Origin: Sphingomonas hengshuiensis
GTDB lineage: Bacteria > Pseudomonadota > Alphaproteobacteria > Sphingomonadales > Sphingomonadaceae
NCBI GenBank assembly: GCA_003240755.1
Contig: QFNF01000001.1
Span: forward strand, 135,902 to 199,901
Direction: 5' to 3'
Length of the DNA stretch: 64,000 bases
In this document: positions 43,354-51,729 of the stretch, piece by piece
Layout: each line of letters opens with the position of its first letter
Numbering within the stretch: position 1 is the first letter of the stretch
The notes under the pieces: model-generated
The model's database searches: none
Told to the model about the DNA's origin: nothing
What the model saw: the letters and a program-made list of their open reading frames with translations, nothing else
Position numbers and translations under genes: made by a program

Positions 43354-44643
43354 ATGTCCTTCTACACTTCGCTTTCCGGTCTGAAGGCCTCGCAGGTCGA
43401 CATGGCGTCGATCTCGCACAACCTCGCCAATGTCGGCACCACCGGCTTCAAGAAGAGCCGCGCCGAATTCGCCGACGTGATCGCATCGAACCTCGCCGTC
43501 GCTCCGACGCAGATGGTCGGGTCGGGTACGGTGGTGAAGGGCAACCGCCAGCAGTTCGGCGAGGGCAACCTCGTCCAGTCGTCGTCGTCGCTCGACATCG
43601 CGATCGCCGGCGACGGCTTCCTCGCGCTGAAGCAGGACCCGACCAAGGAAGGTCTGACCTTCACCCGCAACGGCTCGCTGCGCGTCGATGCGAACCAGTT
43701 CGTCACCGATGCGCAGGGCGCGCGGCTGCAGGTCTATCCGGTCGACGGTTCGGGCAATGTCGTCGCGACGACCCGCGCGTCGCTGACCGATCTCGTGCTG
43801 TCCGGCACGTCGGGCAAGGCGGCGGGGACGAACAACGTCGCGCTGGGCGTGAACGTCAACGCGCGATCGGTCGTGCCGGAAACCGCGACGTTCAACCGGT
43901 TCGATTCGTCGAGCTACAACGAATCGATCGCCACCACCGTCTATGACGGCGCGGGCAGCCCGATGACGATGACCACCTATCTCAAGCGGACGACCGCGCC
44001 GGTCGTCACCACGCCGCCCGCCGCCGAGGACCTGTCGAGCACGTGGGAAGCGTACAGCTTCGTCGGGGATCAGGAGATGAAGGTGGGCACCCCCCCGGTA
44101 CAGGCGGTGGCGTTCACCTTCGACCAGGCCGGCAGGCTGACGGCCCCGGTCGCGACGACCTTCGATTCGTTCATGCCGGCCAGCGGCGTGGCGCAGCAGC
44201 AGATTACGCTGACGATCCCGACCACCTCGACCGCGACGACCAAGCCGTTCAAGGTCGCGACGCAGACGCAGGACGGTGTCGCCGTCGGCCGGCTGCAGGG
44301 CGTGACGATCAACGAAAAGGGGATCGTCTCCGCCAGCTATTCGAACGGCGATACCAGGGCGCTGGGCCAGGTCGCGATCGTCAGCTTCTCGAACTCGGCG
44401 GGGCTGCGCCAGATGGGCAACAGCAACTGGCAGGCGACCGGCCTGTCGGGCGAGCCCAGCTTCGCCAGCTCGGGCGAGAACGGCGCGGGATCGCTGATGT
44501 CGGGCATGATCGAGGGGTCGAACGTCGACATCACCGAGGAACTGGTCGGCCTGATCGCCGCCCAGCGCAATTTCCAGGCGAACTCGAAGGCGCTCGACAC
44601 CTCGAACCAGATCACGCGCTCGATCCTCGATCTGCGTGCATAA
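43354..44643 (+). CDS. flgE: Flagellar hook protein FlgE
   Basis: A 429-residue hook subunit. The N-terminal MSFYTSLSGLKASQVDMASISHNLANVGTTGFKKSRAEF and the C-terminal EELVGLIAAQRNFQANSKALDTSNQITRSILDL are the flg_bb_rod and flg_basal pieces. The middle part contains the FlaE domain. The length is close to E. coli FlgE (402). AGGAG lies about 10 bp before the ATG. A second sigma-54 promoter starts right after the stop for flgF onward. Confidence 0.96.
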   Translation: MSFYTSLSGLKASQVDMASISHNLANVGTTGFKKSRAEFADVIASNLAVAPTQMVGSGTVVKGNRQQFGEGNLVQSSSSLDIAIAGDGFLALKQDPTKEGLTFTRNGSLRVDANQFVTDAQGARLQVYPVDGSGNVVATTRASLTDLVLSGTSGKAAGTNNVALGVNVNARSVVPETATFNRFDSSSYNESIATTVYDGAGSPMTMTTYLKRTTAPVVTTPPAAEDLSSTWEAYSFVGDQEMKVGTPPVQAVAFTFDQAGRLTAPVATTFDSFMPASGVAQQQITLTIPTTSTATTKPFKVATQTQDGVAVGRLQGVTINEKGIVSASYSNGDTRALGQVAIVSFSNSAGLRQMGNSNWQATGLSGEPSFASSGENGAGSLMSGMIEGSNVDITEELVGLIAAQRNFQANSKALDTSNQITRSILDLRA

Positions 44644-44653
44644 CCGCTGAAAC

Positions 44654-44668
44654 TGGCATGACCCTTGC
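44654..44668 (+). promoter_or_regulatory. Internal sigma-54 promoter before flgF
   Basis: TGGCATGACCCTTGC, TGGCAT-N5-TTGC. It starts 10 bp after the flgE stop. Predicted start near 44680; GGGAGG precedes the flgF ATG (44701). It would allow rod and ring genes to be made independently of the flgB transcript. Confidence 0.87.
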
Positions 44669-44700
44669 TGTGTGGCAGGGGTCAACGTTGGGAGGTTTCG

Positions 44701-45453
44701 ATGGACCGGCTGGTCTATACCGCAATGTCGGGGATGCGTGGCCACATGGCCGCGCAGGCGACGATCGCGAACAATATCGCGAACGGCTCGACGATCGGGT
44801 TTCGCGCGGACAAGGTGGATTTCGAACAGTTGCTGCTGAAGGGCAGGAACGGCGAACTCGAAACCCGCTCGCCTTCGTCGGAGGAGGTGCGCGACATGGA
44901 CCGCCGGGCCGGCGCGATCCTCGCGACCGGCCGGCCGCTCGACATCGCGGTGGAAGGCGACAGTTGGATGGCGGTGCAGGGGCCCGACGGCACCGAAGCC
45001 TATACCCGGCGCGGCGACCTGCAGGTTTCTGCCGCCGGCACGCTGGAGACCGGCGATCGCCTGCCGGTCATGGGCGCGGCCGGCCCGATCACGGTGCCGC
45101 CCTACCAGTCGATCTCGATCACCGCCGACGGCCGCGTCATGATCGTGCCGCAGGGCGCGGCCCCGGGCACGCCCGACCAGGAAATCGGCCAGATCAAGCT
45201 GGCGAGCACCGCCGGCAGCCAGACGGTCAAGGGCATCGACAACCTGCTGCACGTCCGCGGCGGCGGGGTCCTGCCCGGCGACATGACCGCCAAGGTGCGC
45301 TCGGGCGCGCTGGAACAGTCGAACGTCAACATGACCCAGGCGCTGGTCGACATGATCGAGAACCAGCGGTCGTACGAAGTGCAGGCGGGCATGTTGAAGC
45401 AGGCGAAGGAGATGGATGAATCCTCCGCCAACCTGATGCGCGTCCAGAGTTAA
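44701..45453 (+). CDS. flgF: Flagellar proximal rod protein FlgF
   Basis: A 250-residue rod subunit with the start MDRLVYTAMSGMRGHMAAQATIANNIANGSTIGFRADKVDF and the C-terminal ALVDMIENQRSYEVQAGMLKQAKEM. ATG at 44701 is chosen because GGGAGG lies 7 bases before it; in-frame codons upstream overlap the sigma-54 promoter. It is followed by flgG after 12 bp. Confidence 0.95.
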   Translation: MDRLVYTAMSGMRGHMAAQATIANNIANGSTIGFRADKVDFEQLLLKGRNGELETRSPSSEEVRDMDRRAGAILATGRPLDIAVEGDSWMAVQGPDGTEAYTRRGDLQVSAAGTLETGDRLPVMGAAGPITVPPYQSISITADGRVMIVPQGAAPGTPDQEIGQIKLASTAGSQTVKGIDNLLHVRGGGVLPGDMTAKVRSGALEQSNVNMTQALVDMIENQRSYEVQAGMLKQAKEMDESSANLMRVQS

Positions 45454-45465
45454 GGGGATACCACC

Positions 45466-46254
45466 ATGGCCAATGCCGCACTGCATATCGCCCGCACCGG
45501 GCTGGACGCCCAGGACACGCGGATGCGCGTCATCTCGAACAACCTGGCGAACGTCAACACGACCGGGTTCAAGCGCGACCGCGCCTCGTTCGAGGCGCTG
45601 AGCTACCAGATCGTCACCGCACAGGGTGCCGCATCGACCCAGGAATCGCGCTATGCCACCGGGCTCAACCTCGGCACCGGCGTAAAGGTGCAGGGCACCG
45701 CCAGCATCCAGACGCAGGGCTCGCTCGCCACGACCGGCAACACCCTCGACATGGCGCTGGAAGGCGACGGCTATTTCCAGGTGCAGCTACCCGGCGGGCA
45801 GCTCGGCTATACCCGCGCCGGCAATTTCAGCCGCTCGCCCGAAGGCATGCTGGTCACGACCGAGGGGTATCAGGTGATGCCGGGCATCACGATCCCGGAG
45901 GGCGCGACCTCGATCACCATCGGCGGCGACGGCACGGTCAGCGCGACCATCCCCAACCAGACCGAAGCGACCCAGATCGGCCAGATCCAGGTATCGACCT
46001 TCGCCAATTCGGCCGGGTTGCAGCCGGTCGGCGACAATTTCCTGGTCGAAACCGGAGCCTCGGGCGCGGCGCAGACCGGCGTGGCCGGCCTCGATGGCCG
46101 CGCCCGCATCCGGCAGGGCATGCTGGAGGGGTCGAACGTCAACGTCGTCGAGGAACTCGTCGACATGATCGAAACGCAACGCGCCTATGAGGTCAATTCC
46201 AAGATGATCTCGGCCACCGACGAGATGCTGAAATATGTCAACCAGAACATCTGA
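45466..46254 (+). CDS. flgG: Flagellar distal rod protein FlgG
   Basis: A 262-residue rod subunit, the usual FlgG length. HIARTGLDAQDTRMRVISNNLANVNTTGFKRDRASFEALSYQ is the N-terminal signature and GSNVNVVEELVDMIETQRAYEVNSKMISATDEML the C-terminal one. FlgG builds the distal rod that crosses the P- and L-rings. Its 3' end overlaps the flgH start by 20 bp. Confidence 0.96.
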   Translation: MANAALHIARTGLDAQDTRMRVISNNLANVNTTGFKRDRASFEALSYQIVTAQGAASTQESRYATGLNLGTGVKVQGTASIQTQGSLATTGNTLDMALEGDGYFQVQLPGGQLGYTRAGNFSRSPEGMLVTTEGYQVMPGITIPEGATSITIGGDGTVSATIPNQTEATQIGQIQVSTFANSAGLQPVGDNFLVETGASGAAQTGVAGLDGRARIRQGMLEGSNVNVVEELVDMIETQRAYEVNSKMISATDEMLKYVNQNI

Positions 46255-46945
46255 CCCCGCCCGCGCGCGCGCGACGACCGCGCGCGCCCTCGCGCTCGCC
46301 GCGGTGGTGCTGGCGGCAATGCCGGCAAGCGCCCGCCCGCTGTTCGGCAGGAAATTGCCGCCCGAGGATTATGCCGCGTCGCGCCCCGCGCCGCCGATGG
46401 TCCCGGTCGTCGCGACCGGCGCGATCTTCCAGGCCGATCAGGGCTATGCCGCGCTGTACGAAGGCTGGCGCGCCAAGAAGGTCGGCGACCCGTTGACCAT
46501 CGTGCTGGTCGAACGCACCAGCGCGTCGAAATCGGCCGGCTCGAAGCTCGACAGCACCGGCGGCTTCTCGATCACGCCGCCATCGGCCGGGCCGCTGTCG
46601 TTCGACCCGAACATGGCCAAGCTGTCGGGCGGCCGCAACTTCAACGGTGGCGGATCGGCGGACCAGACCAACGCGCTGTCGGGCGAACTGTCGGTGACGG
46701 TCGCCGAAGTCTATCCCAACGGCACCATGCTGGTGCAGGGGCAGAAGCGGGTGACGCTGAACCGCGGCGACGAATTCGTCGCGATCAAGGGCGTCGTGCG
46801 CTCCGCCGATGTCGACATCAACAACCGCGTGCCATCGACCCGCGTCGCCGATGCCCGCATCTCGTACACCGGCAAGGGCGATGTCGCCCGCGCCAGCCGG
46901 CAGGGGTGGCTCAGCCGCTTCTTCCAGGTCGTCAGCCCGTTCTAG
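46235..46945 (+). CDS. flgH: Flagellar L-ring protein FlgH, without lipobox
   Basis: A 236-residue L-ring subunit. The FlgH core GDPLTIVLVERTSASKSAGSKLDSTGG and VAEVYPNGTMLVQGQKRVTLNRGDEFVAIKGVVRSADVD is complete. The signal peptide ALAAVVLAAMPASARP ends in an ordinary signal-peptidase-I-like site; no cysteine of a lipobox is found, although FlgH is usually a lipoprotein. ATG at 46235 overlaps flgG by 20 bp. flgI follows by 8 bp. Confidence 0.9.
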   Translation: MSTRTSDPARARATTARALALAAVVLAAMPASARPLFGRKLPPEDYAASRPAPPMVPVVATGAIFQADQGYAALYEGWRAKKVGDPLTIVLVERTSASKSAGSKLDSTGGFSITPPSAGPLSFDPNMAKLSGGRNFNGGGSADQTNALSGELSVTVAEVYPNGTMLVQGQKRVTLNRGDEFVAIKGVVRSADVDINNRVPSTRVADARISYTGKGDVARASRQGWLSRFFQVVSPF

Positions 46946-46953
46946 GTCCGCCC

Positions 46954-48045
46954 ATGCGCCTCCTGCTCGCCATCCTCGCCGCCATCCTCATGATCCAGCC
47001 CGCCGCGGCGGAGCGCGTGAAGGACCTCGGCCGCTTCCAGGGCATCCGGTCGAACCAGTTGACCGGCTATGGCATCGTCGTCGGCCTGCCCGGCACCGGC
47101 GACGACAATCTCGAATATACCGTGCAGTCGGTGAAGGCGATCACGTCGCGCATGGGGCTGCAACTGCCGCAGGGGATGAACCCCGGCCTGAAGAACGCGG
47201 CGGTCGTCATGATTACCGCCGAACTGCCCGCCTTCGCCAAGCCCGGCCAGCGCATCGACGTGACCGTCGCGTCGATGGGCAAGGCGAAGTCGCTGCGCGG
47301 CGGCGCGCTGGTCATGACCCCGCTGATGGGTGCCGATGGCCAGATCTATGCCATGGCGCAGGGCAATCTGGCGGTCGGCGGCCTGGGGGCGGAAGGCGCC
47401 GACGGTTCGAAGATCGTCGTCAACATCCCCTCGGCCGGACGCATCCCCGACGGGGCGACCGTCGAGCGCACCGTCGACACCGGCTTCGCCACCGCGCCGA
47501 CGCTGACCTTCAACCTCGCACAGGCGGATTTCACCACCGCACAGAATGTCGCGAGCGCGATCAACCGCCGCTTCGGCGCGGGCACCGCGACCGCGATCGA
47601 CGCGGTATCGGTGGCGATGCGCGCCGCGCCGGGTGCCGATACCCGCGCGATGCTGATGAGCGAGGTCGAAAATCTCGCGGTCGAACCCGCCGAAACCGCC
47701 GCGCGGGTCATCGTCAACGCCCGCACCGGCACGGTCGTCATCAACTCGGCGGTCCGCGTGTCGCCCTCCGCCGTCACCCATGGCAAGCTGACCGTGAAGA
47801 TCGACGAGGACCAGCGCATCAGCCAGCCGGCACCGCTCAGCCAGGGCCGGACCGCGCTCGAACAAAGGAGCGGCGTGACGATCGAGCAGGAGGTGAAGCC
47901 GATGTTCCTGCTGGCGCCCGGCCCGAAGCTGGCCGACGTGGTGAAGGCGATCAACGCCATCGGCGCCTCGCCCGCCGATCTGGTCGCCATCCTCGAGGCG
48001 CTCAAGGAATCGGGCGCGCTGAAGGCGGAGCTGGTGGTCCTGTGA
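46954..48045 (+). CDS. flgI: Flagellar P-ring protein FlgI
   Basis: A 363-residue P-ring subunit with a Sec signal peptide (MRLLLAILAAILMIQPAAA) followed at once by ERVKDLGRFQGIRSNQLTGYGIVVGLPGTGD, the standard FlgI start. The rest matches over its full length. FlgA (39948) is its chaperone. The stop overlaps the flgJ start (GTGA). Confidence 0.96.
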   Translation: MRLLLAILAAILMIQPAAAERVKDLGRFQGIRSNQLTGYGIVVGLPGTGDDNLEYTVQSVKAITSRMGLQLPQGMNPGLKNAAVVMITAELPAFAKPGQRIDVTVASMGKAKSLRGGALVMTPLMGADGQIYAMAQGNLAVGGLGAEGADGSKIVVNIPSAGRIPDGATVERTVDTGFATAPTLTFNLAQADFTTAQNVASAINRRFGAGTATAIDAVSVAMRAAPGADTRAMLMSEVENLAVEPAETAARVIVNARTGTVVINSAVRVSPSAVTHGKLTVKIDEDQRISQPAPLSQGRTALEQRSGVTIEQEVKPMFLLAPGPKLADVVKAINAIGASPADLVAILEALKESGALKAELVVL

Positions 48046-48401
48046 GCGTGATCGGCGCGACGACCGGCATCGGGGTCGACACCAGCCGCACGGGCACGGC
48101 CCAGAACCTGAAGGCCGCGGGCGAACGCTTCGAATCGGTGTTCACCGGCATGATGCTGAAATCGATGCGCCAGGCCAAGCTCGCCGACGGATTGTTCGAG
48201 AACAAGGCCTCCGGCCAGTTCCGCGACATGTGGGACCAGAAGGTGGCCGAGAACATGGCAGTCACCACGCCGCTGGGCATCGGCAAGGCGATGACCGAGT
48301 TCCTCGCCCGGTCGCAGACGGTTAACGCGACGCAAACCGCCAATCCGACGCAAGGTCCGGCGCAGCCTGCCGTTACTCCCTCCGAAGGGAAAAGCGGATG
48401 A
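48042..48401 (+). CDS. flgJ: Rod-binding protein, FlgJ N-terminal type
   Basis: A 119-residue protein that is only the rod-cap half of FlgJ: AAGERFESVFTGMMLKSMRQAKLADGLFENKASGQFRDMWDQKVAENMA. The muramidase half found in gammaproteobacterial FlgJ is absent; the lytic transglycosylase at 38195 probably replaces it. The tail is Thr/Gln/Pro-rich. GTG at 48042 overlaps the flgI stop; the stop overlaps flgK (ATGA). Confidence 0.88.
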   Translation: MSVIGATTGIGVDTSRTGTAQNLKAAGERFESVFTGMMLKSMRQAKLADGLFENKASGQFRDMWDQKVAENMAVTTPLGIGKAMTEFLARSQTVNATQTANPTQGPAQPAVTPSEGKSG

Positions 48402-49726
48402 GCGACCTGCTGTCGATCGGCGCGAGCGGGGTCAGGGCCTATCAGTCGGCACTGACCACCACGTCGGATAACATCGCGAACGCCGGCACCACCGGCTATG
48501 TCCGCCGCACGACCTCGCTCGCCGAGGTCGGCGTCGGATCGTCGCGTCAGATCACCGGCAGCGGCGTGACCGTTACCGGCATCGCGCGTGCTGCCGACAT
48601 GTTCCGCTCGGCCGAGGTACGGCAATCGTCGTCGGACGTCGCGCGCAGCGATGGCGGCATCGTGTGGCTCGAACGGATCGAGGATGCGCTGGGCAGCCGC
48701 GCCCTGACCGACCGCATGACCGGGTTCTTCAACACCGCGACGACGCTGTCGGCCGATCCGTCGGCCGATGCCCCGCGCCGCGCGATGCTGGAATCGGCGG
48801 AAAGCGTCGCGCAATCCTTTTCGGGTACGGTGGGCGCGCTCGATGCCGCGTCGGACAATCTCGACCTCACCGCGAACGATGCGGTGGCGAAGCTGTCGAA
48901 CGGCGCGGCGGTGCTCGCGCGGATCAATGACGGGCTGGCGCGGGTTTCGCGCGGTTCGACGGGCGAGGCGCAACTGCTCGACCAGCGCGACCGCATGCTC
49001 GACGAGATGAGCGAGCTGACCGACCTCGACGTCCGGTTCGATGCGGTCGGCCGCGTTACCGTCCGCGCCGGCGGCGGCGACGGCCCGCTGCTGGTGCACG
49101 GTATCGAGGCGTCGGCTGTCCGCTTCGGCCGGGACGACGCCGACATGCCGGTGTTCACGACGATGCGCGGCGGACAGGAAAGCGTGCTTACCCCGCGCGG
49201 CGGCGCGCTGGCCGGTATGGTCGATGGCGCGCAGCGGATCAACGCGATGCGGGGCGAGGTGGTGGCGCTCGCCACGGCCTTTGTCGACGGCGTCAACGGC
49301 GCGTTCGAAGCGGGCGAGGATGCCAATGGCGATCCCGGCACCGCGATGTTCGCGATCGATGCCGATGGCCGCGTCACCCGCGCGATCGACGATCCGACCA
49401 AGATCGCGGCGGCGACCGTCGGCAAGGGCGCGCGCGACAGCGGCAACCTGACGGTGCTGGCCGATGCCCGTCGCGTCGGTGCGTTCGAGGGGAAGGCGGT
49501 GACGCTGCAGTCGAGCAACGGTTCGGCGCTGGCCGCGCGCAAGACGATCGCCGAGGCGCAGGGCGCGATCCGCGATTCGGCGGTCGATGCCCGCGACGCG
49601 TCGGCCGGCGTCAATCTCGATCAGGAAGCGGTCAACCTGATGAAGTTCCAGCAGGCCTATCAGGCGTCGAGCCGCGTGATCCAGGTCGCGCGCGAGACGT
49701 TCGATACCCTGTTCGCGATCCGATAG
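48398..49726 (+). CDS. flgK: Flagellar hook-filament junction protein FlgK (HAP1)
   Basis: A 442-residue HAP1, shorter than E. coli FlgK (547), with a compact middle domain. GASGVRAYQSALTTTSDNIANAGTTGYVRRTTSLAEV is the N-terminal rod-like signature and VNLDQEAVNLMKFQQAYQASSRVIQVARETFDTLF the C-terminal one. It joins hook to FlgL and filament. It overlaps flgJ by ATGA and precedes flgL by 8 bp. Confidence 0.94.
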   Translation: MSDLLSIGASGVRAYQSALTTTSDNIANAGTTGYVRRTTSLAEVGVGSSRQITGSGVTVTGIARAADMFRSAEVRQSSSDVARSDGGIVWLERIEDALGSRALTDRMTGFFNTATTLSADPSADAPRRAMLESAESVAQSFSGTVGALDAASDNLDLTANDAVAKLSNGAAVLARINDGLARVSRGSTGEAQLLDQRDRMLDEMSELTDLDVRFDAVGRVTVRAGGGDGPLLVHGIEASAVRFGRDDADMPVFTTMRGGQESVLTPRGGALAGMVDGAQRINAMRGEVVALATAFVDGVNGAFEAGEDANGDPGTAMFAIDADGRVTRAIDDPTKIAAATVGKGARDSGNLTVLADARRVGAFEGKAVTLQSSNGSALAARKTIAEAQGAIRDSAVDARDASAGVNLDQEAVNLMKFQQAYQASSRVIQVARETFDTLFAIR

Positions 49727-49734
49727 GACGAACG

Positions 49735-50730
49735 ATGCAGATCTCCACCGCCAGCTTCTACAACCGGTCTGCCACGCAGATGACGAAGCTGAACACCGAC
49801 CTGAACCGGTTGCAGACCGAGCTGTCGACCAAGAAGCTGAACGTCGCTTCGCAGGATTCGACCGCGTGGATGATGCTGGGCGGTATCAAGAAGGACGAGG
49901 CCGATTCGACCGCGTTCCGCGCCAACATCACCCTGTCGCGCGGGTTGCTGGCACAGGCCGATACCGCGCTTGGCAATGTCGACGAACGGCTCGTGCGCGT
50001 GCGCGAACTGGCGACCCGCGCGGGCAGCGAGACGTTGAACGCCAAGGACCGGAGCGCGATCGCCACCGAACTCGGGCAGATTCGCGACGGGCTGCTGGCG
50101 CTCGCCAATGCGCGTGACGTGCGCGGTCATCCGGTCTTCGGCGGCACCGGCGATTCCGCCTTCACCCGGGACGCGACCAGCGGCGCCATCGCCTATACCG
50201 GCAACGAATCGGTCGCGACGGTCCGCATCGGCGACGCGAGCGAGATGCAGGTCGGCATCGATGGCCGCCGCGTGTTCGGCGGCGATCCGACGATGACCGG
50301 GGTGGTCGACGTCTTCCAGATGATCGACGACCTGAAGGCGGCGATGGAAATGCCGCTGACCGCCGATGCGGCGGTCGCCGCTCCGGTCGATCCGACGGTC
50401 GATCCCGCAACGGTTCCGGCCTTCGACGAAACCGCCGCGCGCAGCCAATACGCCCAGAGCATCAGCGACGCGCTGACCCGGCTCGACAGCGCGGAGGGGC
50501 AGGTCACGTCGGCCCGCGCCGCCAATGGCGCGCGCGCCGCGCGGCTGGAGATCGAATCGACCCAGTTGGATACGATCGGCATCGACCGCGAGGAGGCGCG
50601 CACCGCGCTGGAGGATACCGACATCCCGACGACGATGGTCGAATTCCAGAAGACGATCACCATCCTGCAGGCGACGCAGGCGAGCGTCGCGAAGCTCGCC
50701 GGGCTGTCGCTGTTCAACTATCTGAAATGA
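49735..50730 (+). CDS. flgL: Flagellar hook-filament junction protein FlgL (HAP3)
   Basis: A 331-residue flagellin-like protein. The start MQISTASFYNRSATQMTKLNTDLNRLQTELSTKK and the end EDTDIPTTMVEFQKTITILQATQASVAKLAGLSLFNYL are HAP3 signatures. It sits between FlgK and the filament. It closes the flg operon; after its stop a sigma-28-type promoter begins the motAB unit. Confidence 0.93.
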   Translation: MQISTASFYNRSATQMTKLNTDLNRLQTELSTKKLNVASQDSTAWMMLGGIKKDEADSTAFRANITLSRGLLAQADTALGNVDERLVRVRELATRAGSETLNAKDRSAIATELGQIRDGLLALANARDVRGHPVFGGTGDSAFTRDATSGAIAYTGNESVATVRIGDASEMQVGIDGRRVFGGDPTMTGVVDVFQMIDDLKAAMEMPLTADAAVAAPVDPTVDPATVPAFDETAARSQYAQSISDALTRLDSAEGQVTSARAANGARAARLEIESTQLDTIGIDREEARTALEDTDIPTTMVEFQKTITILQATQASVAKLAGLSLFNYLK

Positions 50731-50766
50731 ATGCGGACCGGCCTGTTCGCGCGAATGGGCGGCCGG

Positions 50767-50793
50767 TAACGATTTCTCGACCTCTGTCGTTGA
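50767..50793 (+). promoter_or_regulatory. Sigma-28-type promoter of motA-motB
   Basis: TAAC, 15 bases, GTCGTTGA; compare GCCGTTGA for fliD. Predicted start near 50800, giving a 63-nt leader before motA (50863). The leader contains an 11-codon open frame. Confidence 0.62.
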
Positions 50794-50806
50794 AAAGGGG
50801 GATCGC

Positions 50807-50842
50807 ATGACGCGTCGCACCCGGCGGCACGGCAGTTCGTAA
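50807..50842 (+). other. Possible 11-residue leader peptide upstream of motA
   Basis: ATG followed by ten codons reads MTRRTRRHGSS and stops at TAA, 20 bp before motA. Four arginine residues (two RR pairs) are unusual. AAGGGGG precedes the ATG by five bases. The predicted sigma-28 start is so close that the Shine-Dalgarno-like sequence may be only partly transcribed. There is no direct evidence that it is translated. Confidence 0.35.
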
Positions 50843-50862
50843 TCCCAGGGGGCAAGCGCCAC

Positions 50863-51726
50863 ATGTTTCCGGCCATCGGCTTCGTCGTCCTCATCGCCAT
50901 GGTTTTCGGCGGCTTCGCCTTTACCGGCGGTGCGCTGGGTCCCGTCATGCACGCGCTCCCGCACGAGATGCTCATCATCGGCGGTGCGGCGATCGGCGCG
51001 CTCATCATCGGCAATTCGGGCCGCGAGCTCAAGGCGATGGGTTCGGGCTTCATGAAGGTCATGAAGGGGCCGAAATACAAGAAGCAGGATTATCTCGACG
51101 CGATCTTCCTCGTGTCGAAACTGATGAAGATGCTGCGCGCCGAAGGGCCGATCGCGCTCGAACCGCATGTCGAGGATCCCAAATCGTCGTCGGTGTTTGG
51201 CGAATATCCGCGCCTGATGAAGGACCATACGCTGGTCAACCTGATCGCCGACACGCTGCGCCTGGTCGTCGTGTCGTCGGGCACGCTCGACGTGCATGCG
51301 GTCGAGGAGGTCATGGACAACGCCATCAAGACCCACCACCACGAGGAACAGGGGCCGCAGGGCACGCTGCAGGGCCTTGCCGACGCGCTGCCCGCGCTCG
51401 GCATCGTCGCTGCGGTGCTGGGCGTGGTGAAGACGATGGGCTCGATCGACAAGCCGCCCTCGATCCTGGGCGGGATGATCGGCTCGGCGCTGGTCGGCAC
51501 CTTCCTCGGCGTGTTGCTGGCCTATGGCATCGTCGGGCCGCTCGCCACGCGGCTGCAGCAGGTGATCGACGCCGATGCCGCGATCTACCATGTGGTCAAG
51601 CAGATCATCATCGCCTCGCTCCACGGCCATCCGCAGCCGCTGGTGATCGAGGCGGCGCGGTCGGGCATCGCGCACCACAACCAGCCGGGGTTCGCCGAAG
51701 TCTTCGACGGCCTGCGCGGGCGCTGA
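50863..51726 (+). CDS. motA: Flagellar stator protein MotA
   Basis: A 287-residue stator A subunit with four transmembrane helices: residues 3-22, 34-50, and a pair near 170-220. MLIIGGAAIGALIIGNSG follows the helix-2 pattern; ADALPALGIVAAVLGVVKTMG carries the conserved proline of TM3; the cytosolic loop contains the charged residues that touch FliG. MotA-MotB forms the proton channel. It is directly followed by motB (3 bp). Confidence 0.95.
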   Translation: MFPAIGFVVLIAMVFGGFAFTGGALGPVMHALPHEMLIIGGAAIGALIIGNSGRELKAMGSGFMKVMKGPKYKKQDYLDAIFLVSKLMKMLRAEGPIALEPHVEDPKSSSVFGEYPRLMKDHTLVNLIADTLRLVVVSSGTLDVHAVEEVMDNAIKTHHHEEQGPQGTLQGLADALPALGIVAAVLGVVKTMGSIDKPPSILGGMIGSALVGTFLGVLLAYGIVGPLATRLQQVIDADAAIYHVVKQIIIASLHGHPQPLVIEAARSGIAHHNQPGFAEVFDGLRGR

Positions 51727-51729
51727 TCC

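Noticed and set aside
43231..45486. Minus-strand open frame opposite flgE-flgF
   Set aside because: Shadow of flgE/flgF; no recognisable sequence.
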